Positions 7,960 through 16,378 of a stretch of 27,115 bases of DNA are shown here, piece after piece. The first letter of the stretch is position 1. Each line of letters begins with the position of its first letter. The position numbers were made by a program, and so were the translations under genes. The stretch covers positions 1 through 27,115 of the forward strand of contig DQHP01000031.1 in the NCBI GenBank assembly GCA_003524435.1, in the 5' to 3' direction. Under the pieces are notes generated by a model. It searched no databases and was not told where the DNA came from. It saw only the letters and a program-made list of their open reading frames with translations. The DNA comes from Microbacterium sp. Its GTDB lineage: Bacteria > Actinomycetota > Actinomycetes > Actinomycetales > Microbacteriaceae.

Positions 7960-9119
7960 GCACCTGCCTTTTCTACGATGGTCTCGGCATCCTTGACGCG
8001 GAGTGCGCCGGACATGAGCTTGGGGAGGAGTGCGTCGCGGGTAGCTGCGAGGCTGAGGTTCTCTGACAGGAGCGACGAGATGAGCGCTTCGGTGTTGTGC
8101 AGTTCGGTCTCCACAGCGTCGGCAGCCTCGTCCCGCACCGATCGTAGACGGATGCCGTGCAGTTGAGCGCGGTTGATCGAGCCGAAAACAGTTCCTTCAG
8201 CTTCGAACGGTTCCCACGCACCGCGCTCTGCCTTTAGCTGATGAAACAGCGTTGATTTAGCGCCACGGATGGATCGTACTGCCGCGATGCCTCGTCCGAT
8301 GCAGAGTACTTCGTTGGCGCGATTCACGTCTCCGACTGGTGCACGCACACTTACGAGGACATCGTCCTTGCTAGCCATGCGCACCGGGGAGGTTGTGAAT
8401 ACGCGTCGGCTGGGGGACCTCATCCCAAAATCACGAACGCCCTGGTAGAACGGAACACCATCTCCGGACTCGTTGAGGGTATCCCCCTTGGGCGACGATC
8501 CCATGACGATCGTCGCGATCTCATCCAGGCGCACCCACTCTGACGAAAGTGACGACAGCAACAAAGCAGATGCGGCATCATCGGCGGTGCCGGCGAGGCG
8601 GGTGTTGGCGGCGATCTTGTCGTCGAGGGCCCCCAGCACCTCGGCGATCGCCTTCTGCTCGGGGAGGGACGGGATCTGAAGCTCCCACTGTGACATTCGA
8701 TTAAGAGGGATCCGGTTCACAGTTGCGCCGTGGATCGTGTTCAACTCGATCGTCTTCTGGAACGCTCGTCCAAGGTAGAGATACAAAAAGAACTGCGGGT
8801 GAATCGTCTCGGGTTTCGGGCGGATAAGCGCCATTCTTCGACCCAGACACGCGCGTACATCGGCGGGCATCAGCGCGGCCTCTCCGAGACGAGTCTCATA
8901 GGAGAAGAGGAGATCGTCCTTCTGGGGTGTGACGCGCTTTGTCCAGCGTGCGAAGTCCGGCTCTGACACATGATCTGACAGTGTCAGATTCAATCGTCCC
9001 TGGTTCAAGCTGGCGATATTGAGAAAGTAAGGCCCCTCGTCGATGCGCGTAGGCGTCGCGTGCGGCCCGTCGAAGATCTCGCCAACCTCTCCTACTGTTG
9101 TCGTGCGCCACTCAGACAT
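7956..9119 (-). CDS. hsdS: Type I restriction-modification specificity subunit (HsdS)
   Basis: HsdS chooses the two-part DNA target and scaffolds HsdM and HsdR. The 387-aa length is typical. The first target-recognition domain covers about 1-150 and ends in IPLNRMSQWELQIPSLPEQK. The central conserved helix follows (QKAIAEVLGALDDKIAANTRL, about 156-177). The second recognition domain spans about 195-345 (beginning EWVRLDEIATIVMGSSPKGD), and a distal helix with LLPKLMSGALRV closes the protein. Both domains look intact, so a bipartite recognition site is expected; its sequence cannot be read from the protein by eye. The start overlaps hsdM by 8 nt. Confidence 0.95.
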   Translation of the reverse strand: MSEWRTTTVGEVGEIFDGPHATPTRIDEGPYFLNIASLNQGRLNLTLSDHVSEPDFARWTKRVTPQKDDLLFSYETRLGEAALMPADVRACLGRRMALIRPKPETIHPQFFLYLYLGRAFQKTIELNTIHGATVNRIPLNRMSQWELQIPSLPEQKAIAEVLGALDDKIAANTRLAGTADDAASALLLSSLSSEWVRLDEIATIVMGSSPKGDTLNESGDGVPFYQGVRDFGMRSPSRRVFTTSPVRMASKDDVLVSVRAPVGDVNRANEVLCIGRGIAAVRSIRGAKSTLFHQLKAERGAWEPFEAEGTVFGSINRAQLHGIRLRSVRDEAADAVETELHNTEALISSLLSENLSLAATRDALLPKLMSGALRVKDAETIVEKAGA

Positions 9120-10725
9120 CGACTCTCCCCAACTGCTCGCGGACGACCGCCGACAGGCGCTCGGACTCCTCGAACTGTGAGAACAATTCGCCCTTCAGGC
9201 GCTCGAGCTTCTGCTCGATGGGTTCGCCGTCGTCTTCGATCTCGGCGGCGCCAACGTAGCGGCCCGGGGTAAGGGCGTAGTCGGCGGCCTTGATCTCGGC
9301 GAGGGGCGCGGAGTAGCAAAAGCCCGCGACGTCCTCGTAGGCCTCGGCCGTGGCATCCGCTTTCCCGCGCCACGTGTGGAACGTGCCGGCGATCTTGGCG
9401 ATGTCGTCGTCGCTGAGGGCGCGCTCGGCGCGATCGATCATGTGGCCAAGGTTACGGGCGTCGATGAAGAGCACCTCGCCGGTGCGGTCGATTGAACCTC
9501 CGGCACCCGCCGACTTGTCCTTCGCGAAGAACCAGACGCACACCGGGATTCCGGTCGAGCGGAACAGTTGTGTCGGCAGGGCGACCATGCACGAGACGAG
9601 ATCTGCCTCGACGACCTGCGCACGAATCTGACCCTCGCCTCCGGAGTTCGACGACATCGAACCGTTCGCCATCACGACGCCGGCGGTGCCTCCCGGAGCG
9701 AGCTTGGAGAGGATGTGCTGGATCCATGCGTAATTCGCGTTCCCTGTCGGTGGCACTCCATAGCGCCACCGCGGGTCGGACTCGTTGCGGGCCCAGTCCT
9801 TGATGTTGAACGGTGGGTTCGCCATCACGTAGTCGAACTCGAAGTCGGGGTGCAGATCTCGTGCGAAAGTATCGCCCCAGCGCGGGCCGAGGTTGCCGTT
9901 CAGCCCGTGGATCGCGAGGTTCATCTTCGCCATCCGCCAGGTGCGCTCATTGAGCTCCTGCCCATACACCGAGATGTCCGAACCTTCGCCGTGGTGGGTA
10001 TCGATGAACTTCTCTGCCTGTACGAACATGCCGCCCGAGCCGCACGCCGGGTCGTACACGCGGCCGTGCGTCGGTTGCAGCAGTTCGACCAGCACTCGCA
10101 CGACGCCAGCCGGTGTATAGAACTCGCCGCCGCGCTTTCCCTCGGCAGCAGCGAACTTCTCGAGGAAGTACTCGTACACCTCGCCGAGCAGGTCACGCGC
10201 GCGCCGCCCGTCGGCGCCGCTCTGACCTTGGCCCGTGAAGCGCGCCGAGTTGAACAGATCGATCAGCTCGCCCAGGCGTCGCTGATCGACGCTGTCCCGG
10301 TTGAAGATGCGGGGGAGCGTTCCTGCGAGCTGCGGATTCGACTGCATGACCGCATCCATCGCCTCGTCGATCAGCTGACCGACGGTCGTCGTCTCTTCGG
10401 AACTCTTTGCGTTTTCGGCGAGATGCGACCAGCGCGCATTCGCTGGCACCCAGAAGACCCCACGACCCGTGTACTCGTCGGTGTCATCGATGAGCTCAGC
10501 GATCTGCTCTTCGTCATAGTCGTCTTCCGCGAGCTCCGCGCGGATCTGACCGCGACGCTCATCGAAAGCATCCGAGACATACTTCAGGAACACCAGACCG
10601 AGGATGACGTCTTTGTACTGCGACGCATCCATTGACCCCCGCAGCTTGTCGGCGGCTTTCCAGAGCGTGTCCTTCAGCTCTTTCATCGTCGACGGAGTGG
10701 TGTCGACCTTCGTGCGTGCGGCCAT
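9112..10725 (-). CDS. hsdM: Type I DNA adenine methyltransferase (HsdM)
   Basis: HsdM methylates adenine N6 in the target chosen by HsdS, using S-adenosylmethionine. The 537-aa protein has the helical N-terminal bundle (LKDTLWKAADKLRG... ILGLVFLKYVSDAF), the GGEFYTP motif at about 199-205, SAM-binding motif I DPACGSGGMF at 225-234, GQELNERTWRMAKMNLAIHG at about 255-274, and catalytic NPPF at 303-306. C-terminal helices for HsdS contact follow. All key residues are present. The ATG overlaps the stop of the upstream gene by one base (TAATG), which couples their translation. It is close to the common actinobacterial and proteobacterial HsdM family. Confidence 0.97.
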   Translation of the reverse strand: MAARTKVDTTPSTMKELKDTLWKAADKLRGSMDASQYKDVILGLVFLKYVSDAFDERRGQIRAELAEDDYDEEQIAELIDDTDEYTGRGVFWVPANARWSHLAENAKSSEETTTVGQLIDEAMDAVMQSNPQLAGTLPRIFNRDSVDQRRLGELIDLFNSARFTGQGQSGADGRRARDLLGEVYEYFLEKFAAAEGKRGGEFYTPAGVVRVLVELLQPTHGRVYDPACGSGGMFVQAEKFIDTHHGEGSDISVYGQELNERTWRMAKMNLAIHGLNGNLGPRWGDTFARDLHPDFEFDYVMANPPFNIKDWARNESDPRWRYGVPPTGNANYAWIQHILSKLAPGGTAGVVMANGSMSSNSGGEGQIRAQVVEADLVSCMVALPTQLFRSTGIPVCVWFFAKDKSAGAGGSIDRTGEVLFIDARNLGHMIDRAERALSDDDIAKIAGTFHTWRGKADATAEAYEDVAGFCYSAPLAEIKAADYALTPGRYVGAAEIEDDGEPIEQKLERLKGELFSQFEESERLSAVVREQLGRVDV

Positions 10726-12734
10726 TATGAGGTCCCTTCGGGGTCGGTCAGCTCAGAGGTTCTATCGTTCAATTCGTCGACGAGCGCTCCCGCGGCGACA
10801 GCATCCATCACCAGCGCTTCCAGTTCGCTCAGCCCAGCAACACGCCGTTCGGCCGTGCGCCTCGCCGCCACGATGCGGGCAAGCGTCGTCTGCAGTGTCG
10901 CTTTCTGGCCCGCAGGCACCCGGCGCAGGCTCCACCGGCGCCACGGAGCGGGGTCGGCATGCATGTTGATATCGGCAGCTGCGACCTCGGGCACCAGAGT
11001 CTCGTCCAGCAGCCGCAGGATGCGTGCCGGATACTCCACAACGCTCGAACCGTCTCGGTCGACCATCGCCGCCGGCTTCGGCCCGGTCACGATGATCACA
11101 TCTCCCGGGAGCGTCAGTTGCGCGCGCGGATAGTCCACGGCGACGCGCACCCGATCGATGCGACGAGCGGATGCAGCACCAGCACGCACTTCATCACGCC
11201 CGAGTACCGGGTACCCCTCGTCGGCCGTAGTGTCGTCGGCGCTCAGCCGTGTGCCGCTGAGCACGCGCGCTTCGCGTGCAGCGACGGCATCCGAGAGTGA
11301 CACGCTGCGATCCTGTCGCTGAGATGAAGCCCGCAGCTGAACCGTGAGCGACGGCTCATCGAGAGCGGTGAGCTGCTGGTCGACGAGGGCGGAAAGCTCG
11401 TCAGGCGACGCTCTTGGCCGGGTGCGGTGGGGTTGGCTTGCCGCGACGAGCGAGGAGGCGCCCGCGAGGAGAGTCGACGTGCGGACGAAGCGAACGAATC
11501 GGAACGCATGCGACATCGCCTCGCGCGCGGTTCCCAACGACACGGTGAGGTCACTCACCAGATCCTGCATCCGCGCGCTGCTGAGCGACATGCCGCGCAC
11601 ATCGCCGACCACAGTGAACCGATCAGCGAGCGGCGTGCCGCCTTGCGGCCCGCCGACCACCCACACTGCCAACGACTGCCGCACTGCCGTGGGAACGAGC
11701 CCGGCTGGCAAGCGCACGATCCCGCGCACACGACCAGATCGCAGAGCGTATTCACGCGAAGATTCGGCGGGTCCGCTGAGTGGCTCGACCAGCAATGAAT
11801 CGGGTCCGACGACGACCAATCGTTGATCGTCGCTGAGCTCGACAAGTAGTTCTTCCAGTTGAGCGAGCTCGTGCTCAGGGGATAAACCCCGCAATCTTGC
11901 GACCCATACCGCCGGCCGCGCCGGATGGGGGCGGTCAGGGGCCAGCGTGGGAGCTCGACCGTGGATCAGCAACTGACGGCGCACGCCGCGATTGGTCGTC
12001 GGTACGTGAAGATCAGCTGTGTCGCCGCAGCGATCGGCTGTGGCGACGAACAGATCGCCGGAACTTAGATCGCCAGCAGGATCAACGATCGCGACATTCT
12101 CAGTATCGGCGAGGGCTAGCGCGAGGCGAGAGATGAACTCCGCGCCGATGGCAGAGACGTCCCCGCCTGTTCCCGCTGCGGGGGAGGCGACCGACTGCGA
12201 CTGGAGTGCATCCCACGCGCCCCTCGGCGAATACGCGGCGTCGATCATCTGCTCGACGAACGCAGCAAGGTTGTCGTCGTCTGCGACGGCAAGGATTTCA
12301 CCGAGTAACACATCATCGTCGGGATCTACCCGTCGCGCCCGTGCGTCGAGGTCTCCGACTGTGAGTTGCTCGCCATCTGAGACACGCAGCGCAAGAAGCG
12401 CTTCGATCTCGGCGTTTCGTGCAGCGTCCGAGGTCTGCGCACTGTCGGGCATTGCGAACGCGGCGGCGTCAGCGACAGCATCCGGATTATTGCCGTGAGA
12501 TGTGTCCACGAGCCAACGAGCGACCGCTGCCGCGTTGAAATACTCACGTCCCGCGTGCACATCAATGGCACTCGGGAACGCGCGCGCTCCCGTCGCGAAC
12601 CGGCTCCGCCACACCGACACTACTGGGCGGTGCACCTTCGCCAGGGCGGCGATCTGTGAGAGCGAGATGCGCAGGTGTGCGTTGTCCGCCGGGACCTCCG
12701 GGCGGCGCTTCATCGAGGCATTCGCGGTGCTCAT
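10725..12734 (-). CDS. HTH protein with degenerate HsdM-like core and HsdS-like C-terminus
   Basis: This 669-aa protein heads the operon. Residues about 20-77 look like a helix-turn-helix (ISLSQIAALAKVHRPVVSVW). Residues about 195-365 follow HsdM but lack catalysis: DPAGDLSSGDLF (218-229) stands where HsdM has DPACGSGGMF, RRQLLIHG (252-259) matches KMNLAIHG, VRGIVRLPAGLVP with AVWVVGG (336-362) matches the HsdM stretch VALPTQLF...VCVWFF, and no NPPF is present. Residues about 508-605 resemble an HsdS recognition half (LTLPGDVIIVTGP, VEYPARILRL), followed by a helix like the HsdS distal coil (608-652). Family members are often annotated as N-6 DNA methylase; here methylation is unlikely. It may be a regulator or an alternative specificity partner. 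The start (ATG 12734) has only a weak ribosome site. Confidence 0.82.
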   Translation of the reverse strand: MSTANASMKRRPEVPADNAHLRISLSQIAALAKVHRPVVSVWRSRFATGARAFPSAIDVHAGREYFNAAAVARWLVDTSHGNNPDAVADAAAFAMPDSAQTSDAARNAEIEALLALRVSDGEQLTVGDLDARARRVDPDDDVLLGEILAVADDDNLAAFVEQMIDAAYSPRGAWDALQSQSVASPAAGTGGDVSAIGAEFISRLALALADTENVAIVDPAGDLSSGDLFVATADRCGDTADLHVPTTNRGVRRQLLIHGRAPTLAPDRPHPARPAVWVARLRGLSPEHELAQLEELLVELSDDQRLVVVGPDSLLVEPLSGPAESSREYALRSGRVRGIVRLPAGLVPTAVRQSLAVWVVGGPQGGTPLADRFTVVGDVRGMSLSSARMQDLVSDLTVSLGTAREAMSHAFRFVRFVRTSTLLAGASSLVAASQPHRTRPRASPDELSALVDQQLTALDEPSLTVQLRASSQRQDRSVSLSDAVAAREARVLSGTRLSADDTTADEGYPVLGRDEVRAGAASARRIDRVRVAVDYPRAQLTLPGDVIIVTGPKPAAMVDRDGSSVVEYPARILRLLDETLVPEVAAADINMHADPAPWRRWSLRRVPAGQKATLQTTLARIVAARRTAERRVAGLSELEALVMDAVAAGALVDELNDRTSELTDPEGTS

Positions 12735-12766
12735 ATGACGACTCTAGGGGGTGTATCCACGCGGTG

Positions 12767-12795
12767 TCAGCAAATGCTGATAAGTGGGCTTATCA
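12767..12795. promoter_or_regulatory. Two abutting dyads upstream of the restriction operon
   Basis: TCAGCA-AA-TGCTGA (12767-12780) is directly followed by, and shares three bases with, TGATAAG-TGGG-CTTATCA (12778-12795). Both are perfect inverted repeats and lie 33-61 nt before ATG 12734. They are candidate operator sites for the HTH domain of the first operon protein. A confident -35/-10 pair was not found. Confidence 0.5.
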
Positions 12796-12857
12796 ATGAC
12801 TTTCGGGCAGTCGCCGCAGGGTCCTTCTAGCGTGTGGTTGCGGTCGAAAGGCCGTGC

Positions 12858-12902
12858 GAGGTGAGCGAGTCGGGATCTGGGGACCTTTGGCTCGCTCACC
12901 TC
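12858..12902. repeat. 12-bp inverted repeat in the leader of the lipoprotein gene
   Basis: GAGGTGAGCGAG (12858-12869) and CTCGCTCACCTC (12891-12902) are perfect complements with a 21-nt spacer. The site lies 52 nt before ATG 12955 in the 220-nt divergent gap. There is no T-run, so it is not a classic terminator. It could be an operator or an RNA hairpin in the 5' leader. Confidence 0.5.
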
Positions 12903-12954
12903 CGCCCTCCGCACTTTCCTTTGAAAATCTCCACCCGCCCGACAGGAGCAGGAC

Positions 12955-13410
12955 ATGAACAGAGCAATGATCGGCTCACTTGCAATCGCAACAGCGTTGG
13001 CAATCACCGGGTGCTCGGTCGATGCGCCGACAGACGACACCGGTAAAACGCCAGACACGGCGCCTGTGGCGGAGAGTCCACAGCCGCAGCCGAGCGCAAC
13101 CGAAGATGAAGAGCCTTCCGAATTCGGTGCGCAGGACAAGAGTCCGCGTGGCAGCCTCATCAAGGACATCGGGCAACTCGCCGGCACAGGAATCTACGAA
13201 GACCCCAACATAATCGGGTCGCGTTTTGTCGTTACCGACATCATCCTGGATCCGGACTGCGACTCAGGCTGGGCAGATCCTCCCGCGAACGGCCACTATC
13301 TCGCACTGCACATCAACGTCGAGACAACGCCCGAACTCGCGCAGTCTGAGAGCGTCATGACGAATGGCGGCGCCGTGACCGGGTGGGAATGGGGCTACGG
13401 AAATGTCTGA
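12955..13410 (+). CDS. Small secreted lipoprotein
   Basis: The 151-aa product has a short basic N-terminus, a hydrophobic signal core and a lipobox, AITGC, with Cys at 20, so it should be lipid-anchored on the outer face of the membrane. A low-complexity linker rich in Pro, Thr, Glu and Asp follows. A folded beta-rich part starts near GSRFVVTDIILDPDC and carries HYLALHINVET, as in DUF4352-like exported lipoproteins. Such proteins usually run on for another 50 or so residues, whereas this one ends in GWEWGYGNV. The C-terminus may therefore be shortened. GGAG lies just before the ATG. The stop overlaps the next gene by 8 nt, so they form an operon. Confidence 0.8.
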   Translation: MNRAMIGSLAIATALAITGCSVDAPTDDTGKTPDTAPVAESPQPQPSATEDEEPSEFGAQDKSPRGSLIKDIGQLAGTGIYEDPNIIGSRFVVTDIILDPDCDSGWADPPANGHYLALHINVETTPELAQSESVMTNGGAVTGWEWGYGNV

Positions 13411-13936
13411 TTTCTCAGAATCACAGTCAGCGTCTCCAGAGCCCTCGCGGAAACCGAAGACGAAGCTCATCGTCGCTGTTGCGGTCGGTGTTCTTGCGCT
13501 GGGTGGATTGGCCGCTCTCGCGGCAGTGATCGCCCAGCCATCGGCGATCTCCGTCGCAGCAGATGCGTGCGCTGGCGCGAAGCCACTGCACGCGTTCCTG
13601 AATGACCTTCAAGATTCATCGTCGCCCCAGCCTGAACCAACCGACACGGATGAATTGGGAGCACTCGACGAGCTGTTCGAAGGCGTGGTGTCGGTTGAGG
13701 ACAACGGCACGACGTTGATCGTCAATACGAAATCAGAAGACGATGATCCGCTCGGCGCCACCAGCCTCGCTCTGGACTGTGTGTACGAACAGCTGGACGT
13801 GCCCGCGCATATCCGTGAGCGCATCGGCGTCACTCGCAGCGTCGACGGGCGGCAGGACGGCGCATGGGACGCATTCACCGCGTCTTGGAGCTATCACCCC
13901 GACAACGGCGCGAACGTCATCATCGTCCAGGACTAA
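13403..13936 (+). CDS. Single-pass membrane protein of unknown function
   Basis: The 177-aa product has a polar, Pro/Ser-rich cytoplasmic head, one membrane helix at about 21-45 (KLIVAVAVGVLALGGLAALAAV) and an acidic external domain. Two cysteines (about 56 and 126) in that domain could form a disulfide. The family is not recognised. Translation starts within the end of the lipoprotein gene (8-nt overlap), so it is probably made from the same message. The next gene follows after 68 nt with its own ribosome site. It may belong to an envelope cluster with its neighbours. Confidence 0.75.
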   Translation: MSDFSESQSASPEPSRKPKTKLIVAVAVGVLALGGLAALAAVIAQPSAISVAADACAGAKPLHAFLNDLQDSSSPQPEPTDTDELGALDELFEGVVSVEDNGTTLIVNTKSEDDDPLGATSLALDCVYEQLDVPAHIRERIGVTRSVDGRQDGAWDAFTASWSYHPDNGANVIIVQD

Positions 13937-14004
13937 ACCCACAGGCGCGATTGATCTCAACGCCCTTTACCGATCACATACCGAAACAGTAAGGAAGTCA
14001 CGAC

Positions 14005-15102
14005 ATGTCTATTCCCACTCCACCGCCGCTTCAGCCAGCACCAGCCAGCTCGATCCCGGAGCAGCAGTTTGCACCTCCGGGTATGGCACCTGCTCCCGCG
14101 CCCGACGACGGCAAGTCCTTCCTTGCGACCTGGCTACTTTCGCTGCTCGTGGGTGTCTTCGGCGTCGATCGGTTCTATCTCGGAAAGGTCGGCACTGGGC
14201 TACTGAAGCTGTTCACCTTCGGCGGTCTAGGCATCTGGTACCTCGTTGACCTGATTCTCATCCTCGCCGGGGCTATGCGGGACAAAGTAGGACGCCCACT
14301 CGTGGGATACGACAAAACTAAGCTCGTCGCCTTGATCGTCACTGGTGCGCTCGTGCTGGTCGGTGGAATCTCGGGCGCGGTAAACGGCGCAGCCGCTGGC
14401 GGCGCCTCTCACAATCGGGCGGGCAGTGAAATGGTTGAGGGGCTTGAGAACGCGGCGGACGTCGCGGAGGAGCTCATAGAAACCGAAGTCGATAACGCGG
14501 CTTCTGAGGCGGAGGAAGTGACGGACGGCGAGGCGGATGCTGCCGCCTCTGTCACGTGGGCGAACAGTACCTGGGGTGAGTTTGAACCCATCGTGCAGTC
14601 AGGAAGCGGCGACAGCATCATCACCCTGCCCGCCGACGTGAACGGTGGCATCGTGATTGCGACGCACAACGGGTCGAGTAACTTCGCCGTCAGCGTGCTC
14701 GACGCCAACAACGGGTCGACGGGCGAACTGCTCGTCAACACGATCGGTGCGTACAGCGGCACGACAGCGTGGGGCATCTCGGCGCTCGGCGAGGGAGTGA
14801 AGTTGCAGGTCACCGCAGACGGTGCGTGGACGTTCGACATCCGCCCGATGGGCGCTGCGCCGGCTCTGGCGGGCGAAGGCACGGGTGATGCGGTGTTCGT
14901 CTACGACGGCAACGCCGCGTCGCTCACAGCCGGATACGCAGGATCGAGCAACTTCGTCGTGATGGAGGAGACCTCAGAGGCATTCAACTTTGGTCTGCTG
15001 ATCAACGAGATCGGCGCATACAACGGCACCGTTCCTCTTTCCGCTGGCCCGTCGGTGATCGCTGTCACTGCTGACGGCAACTGGACGCTCGCGGTCGGCT
15101 GA
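14005..15102 (+). CDS. TM2-domain membrane protein with two C-terminal repeats
   Basis: The 365-aa protein begins with a Pro-rich cytoplasmic tail (1-35). A TM2 domain follows at about 37-95, with the typical DRFYLGKVGTGLLKLFTFGG between two membrane helices. A third membrane helix lies at about 105-128. An acidic helical linker (140-185) leads to two related beta-rich repeats, about 200-280 and 292-364. Each contains GSSNF, then (V/I)N(T/E)IGAY(S/N)GT, then VTADG(A/N)WT. The repeats should be outside the cell. Function of the TM2 family is largely unknown. The ATG has AAGGAAG upstream. A strong terminator follows at 15126. Confidence 0.88.
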   Translation: MSIPTPPPLQPAPASSIPEQQFAPPGMAPAPAPDDGKSFLATWLLSLLVGVFGVDRFYLGKVGTGLLKLFTFGGLGIWYLVDLILILAGAMRDKVGRPLVGYDKTKLVALIVTGALVLVGGISGAVNGAAAGGASHNRAGSEMVEGLENAADVAEELIETEVDNAASEAEEVTDGEADAAASVTWANSTWGEFEPIVQSGSGDSIITLPADVNGGIVIATHNGSSNFAVSVLDANNGSTGELLVNTIGAYSGTTAWGISALGEGVKLQVTADGAWTFDIRPMGAAPALAGEGTGDAVFVYDGNAASLTAGYAGSSNFVVMEETSEAFNFGLLINEIGAYNGTVPLSAGPSVIAVTADGNWTLAVG

Positions 15103-15125
15103 TCCGAGTGGGTTGCTGAAACAGC

Positions 15126-15156
15126 GGATGCCCCGGCCGCAGTGGCCGGGGCATCC
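15126..15156. terminator. Bidirectional terminator between the TM2 gene and fba
   Basis: The arms GGATGCCCCGGCC (15126-15138) and GGCCGGGGCATCC (15144-15156) are perfect complements around a 5-nt loop. The hairpin lies between two convergent genes, 23 nt after one stop and 20 nt from the other. It lacks a long T-run, as is usual in high-GC actinobacteria. Confidence 0.85.
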
Positions 15157-15176
15157 TTGCGTTCTCGCGGGGGAGA

Positions 15177-16205
15177 TCAGCTCTTGGACTGGCCGTGTGA
15201 GCCGAGCTGGCGCGTCGATTCGACGACGCGGGCAGCCATGGCGGCCTCGGCAACCTTGCCCCAAGCGCGGGGGTCGTAAACCTTCTTGTTGCCGACCTCG
15301 CCATCAACCTTCAGCACGCTGTCGTAGTTCTTGAACATGTAGTCGGCGATCGCGCGCGTGTAGGCGTACTGCGTGTCGGTGTCGATGTTCATCTTGATGA
15401 CGCCGTTTGCCACTGCCGTCGCAATCTCTTCGTCGGTTGAGCCTGAGCCACCGTGGAAGACCAGGTCAAGCGGCTTCGCGCCGGTGTTGTACTTCGCGGC
15501 AACCTCTTTCTGGATCTCACCGAGAAGCTCGGGACGCAGCTTGACTCCACCCGGCTTGTACACGCCGTGCACATTGCCGAAGGTGAGGGCAGCGATGTAG
15601 CGACCCTGCTCGCCGAGGCCCAGCGCCTGAACAGCCTGGTCAACGTCAGCGAACGTCGTGTAGAGAGCGTCGTTGGAGCCCTCGTGCTGCACACCGTCTT
15701 CTTCGCCACCGACGACGCCGATCTCGACTTCGAGGATGGCATTGATCGCCTTCATGCGGGGGAGCAAGTCCTTGGCGATCTCAATGTTTTCAGCCAGTGG
15801 CACAGCCGATCCGTCCCACATATGCGACTGGAAGATTGGGCCCCGGCCGGCCTTGACCTCTTCTTCGGAAGCAGCGATCAGCGGCTCGACGAAGCCAGCG
15901 AGGGCGTCCTTCGGGCAGTGGTCGGTGTGAAGCGCGATGGTGACCGGGTAGTTCTTCGCAACCTCGGTGGCGTAGCGGGCGAAGGCGAGAGCCCCCGTGG
16001 AGCGGGCCTTGACCGTGTGGCCAGCGAAGTAGTCTGCTCCACCGGTGGTCACCTGAATGATGCCGTCAGAGCCGGCCTCGGTCAGGCCCTGGAGGACAGA
16101 GTTGATGGTCTGCGAGCTGGAGACGTTGAACGCGGGATACGCGAAGCCACCAGCCTTCGCACGATCGAGCATTTCTGCGTACTGATCCGGAGTGGCGACG
16201 GGCAT
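15177..16205 (-). CDS. fba: Class II fructose-bisphosphate aldolase
   Basis: This enzyme splits fructose 1,6-bisphosphate into dihydroxyacetone phosphate and glyceraldehyde 3-phosphate, and runs in reverse in gluconeogenesis. The 342-aa length fits the long zinc-dependent class II form. Signature elements are HTDHCPKDAL (about 93-102, holding a catalytic Asp and a zinc His), an acidic EVEIGVVGGEEDGV segment, FGNVHGVYKPG, and the phosphate-binding FHGGSGS. The start has AGGAG 6 nt upstream of ATG 16205. It is transcribed away from glpX, which encodes the opposing FBPase, across 185 nt that carry a near-perfect dyad. Confidence 0.97.
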   Translation of the reverse strand: MPVATPDQYAEMLDRAKAGGFAYPAFNVSSSQTINSVLQGLTEAGSDGIIQVTTGGADYFAGHTVKARSTGALAFARYATEVAKNYPVTIALHTDHCPKDALAGFVEPLIAASEEEVKAGRGPIFQSHMWDGSAVPLAENIEIAKDLLPRMKAINAILEVEIGVVGGEEDGVQHEGSNDALYTTFADVDQAVQALGLGEQGRYIAALTFGNVHGVYKPGGVKLRPELLGEIQKEVAAKYNTGAKPLDLVFHGGSGSTDEEIATAVANGVIKMNIDTDTQYAYTRAIADYMFKNYDSVLKVDGEVGNKKVYDPRAWGKVAEAAMAARVVESTRQLGSHGQSKS

Positions 16206-16217
16206 AAAAAACTCCTG

Positions 16218-16253
16218 CGATAGGTGAATCAGGGGACAGTGTTCACTCTATCG
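16218..16253. promoter_or_regulatory. Near-perfect dyad in the fba leader
   Basis: CGATAGGTGAA (16218-16228) faces TTCACTCTATCG (16242-16253); the arms are fully complementary apart from one extra T. The site lies 13-48 nt upstream of the fba start. It is a candidate operator or leader hairpin for control of carbon flux. Confidence 0.5.
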
Positions 16254-16378
16254 GTGGTGTCGAGCGGATGCCGTGGGCGCTGCGTTGGAGGGATGGGCTC
16301 CCTTCCCCCGTGTTAAGAAGTGCGATTTTTACACTCAGAACTGCACGAAACACCGGCTGTTTCACACGCGGCGCTCGA

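Noticed and set aside
9568..10635. A 355-codon open frame on the plus strand inside hsdM
   Set aside because: It is antisense to HsdM with intact motifs and lacks its own ribosome site or domain signs.
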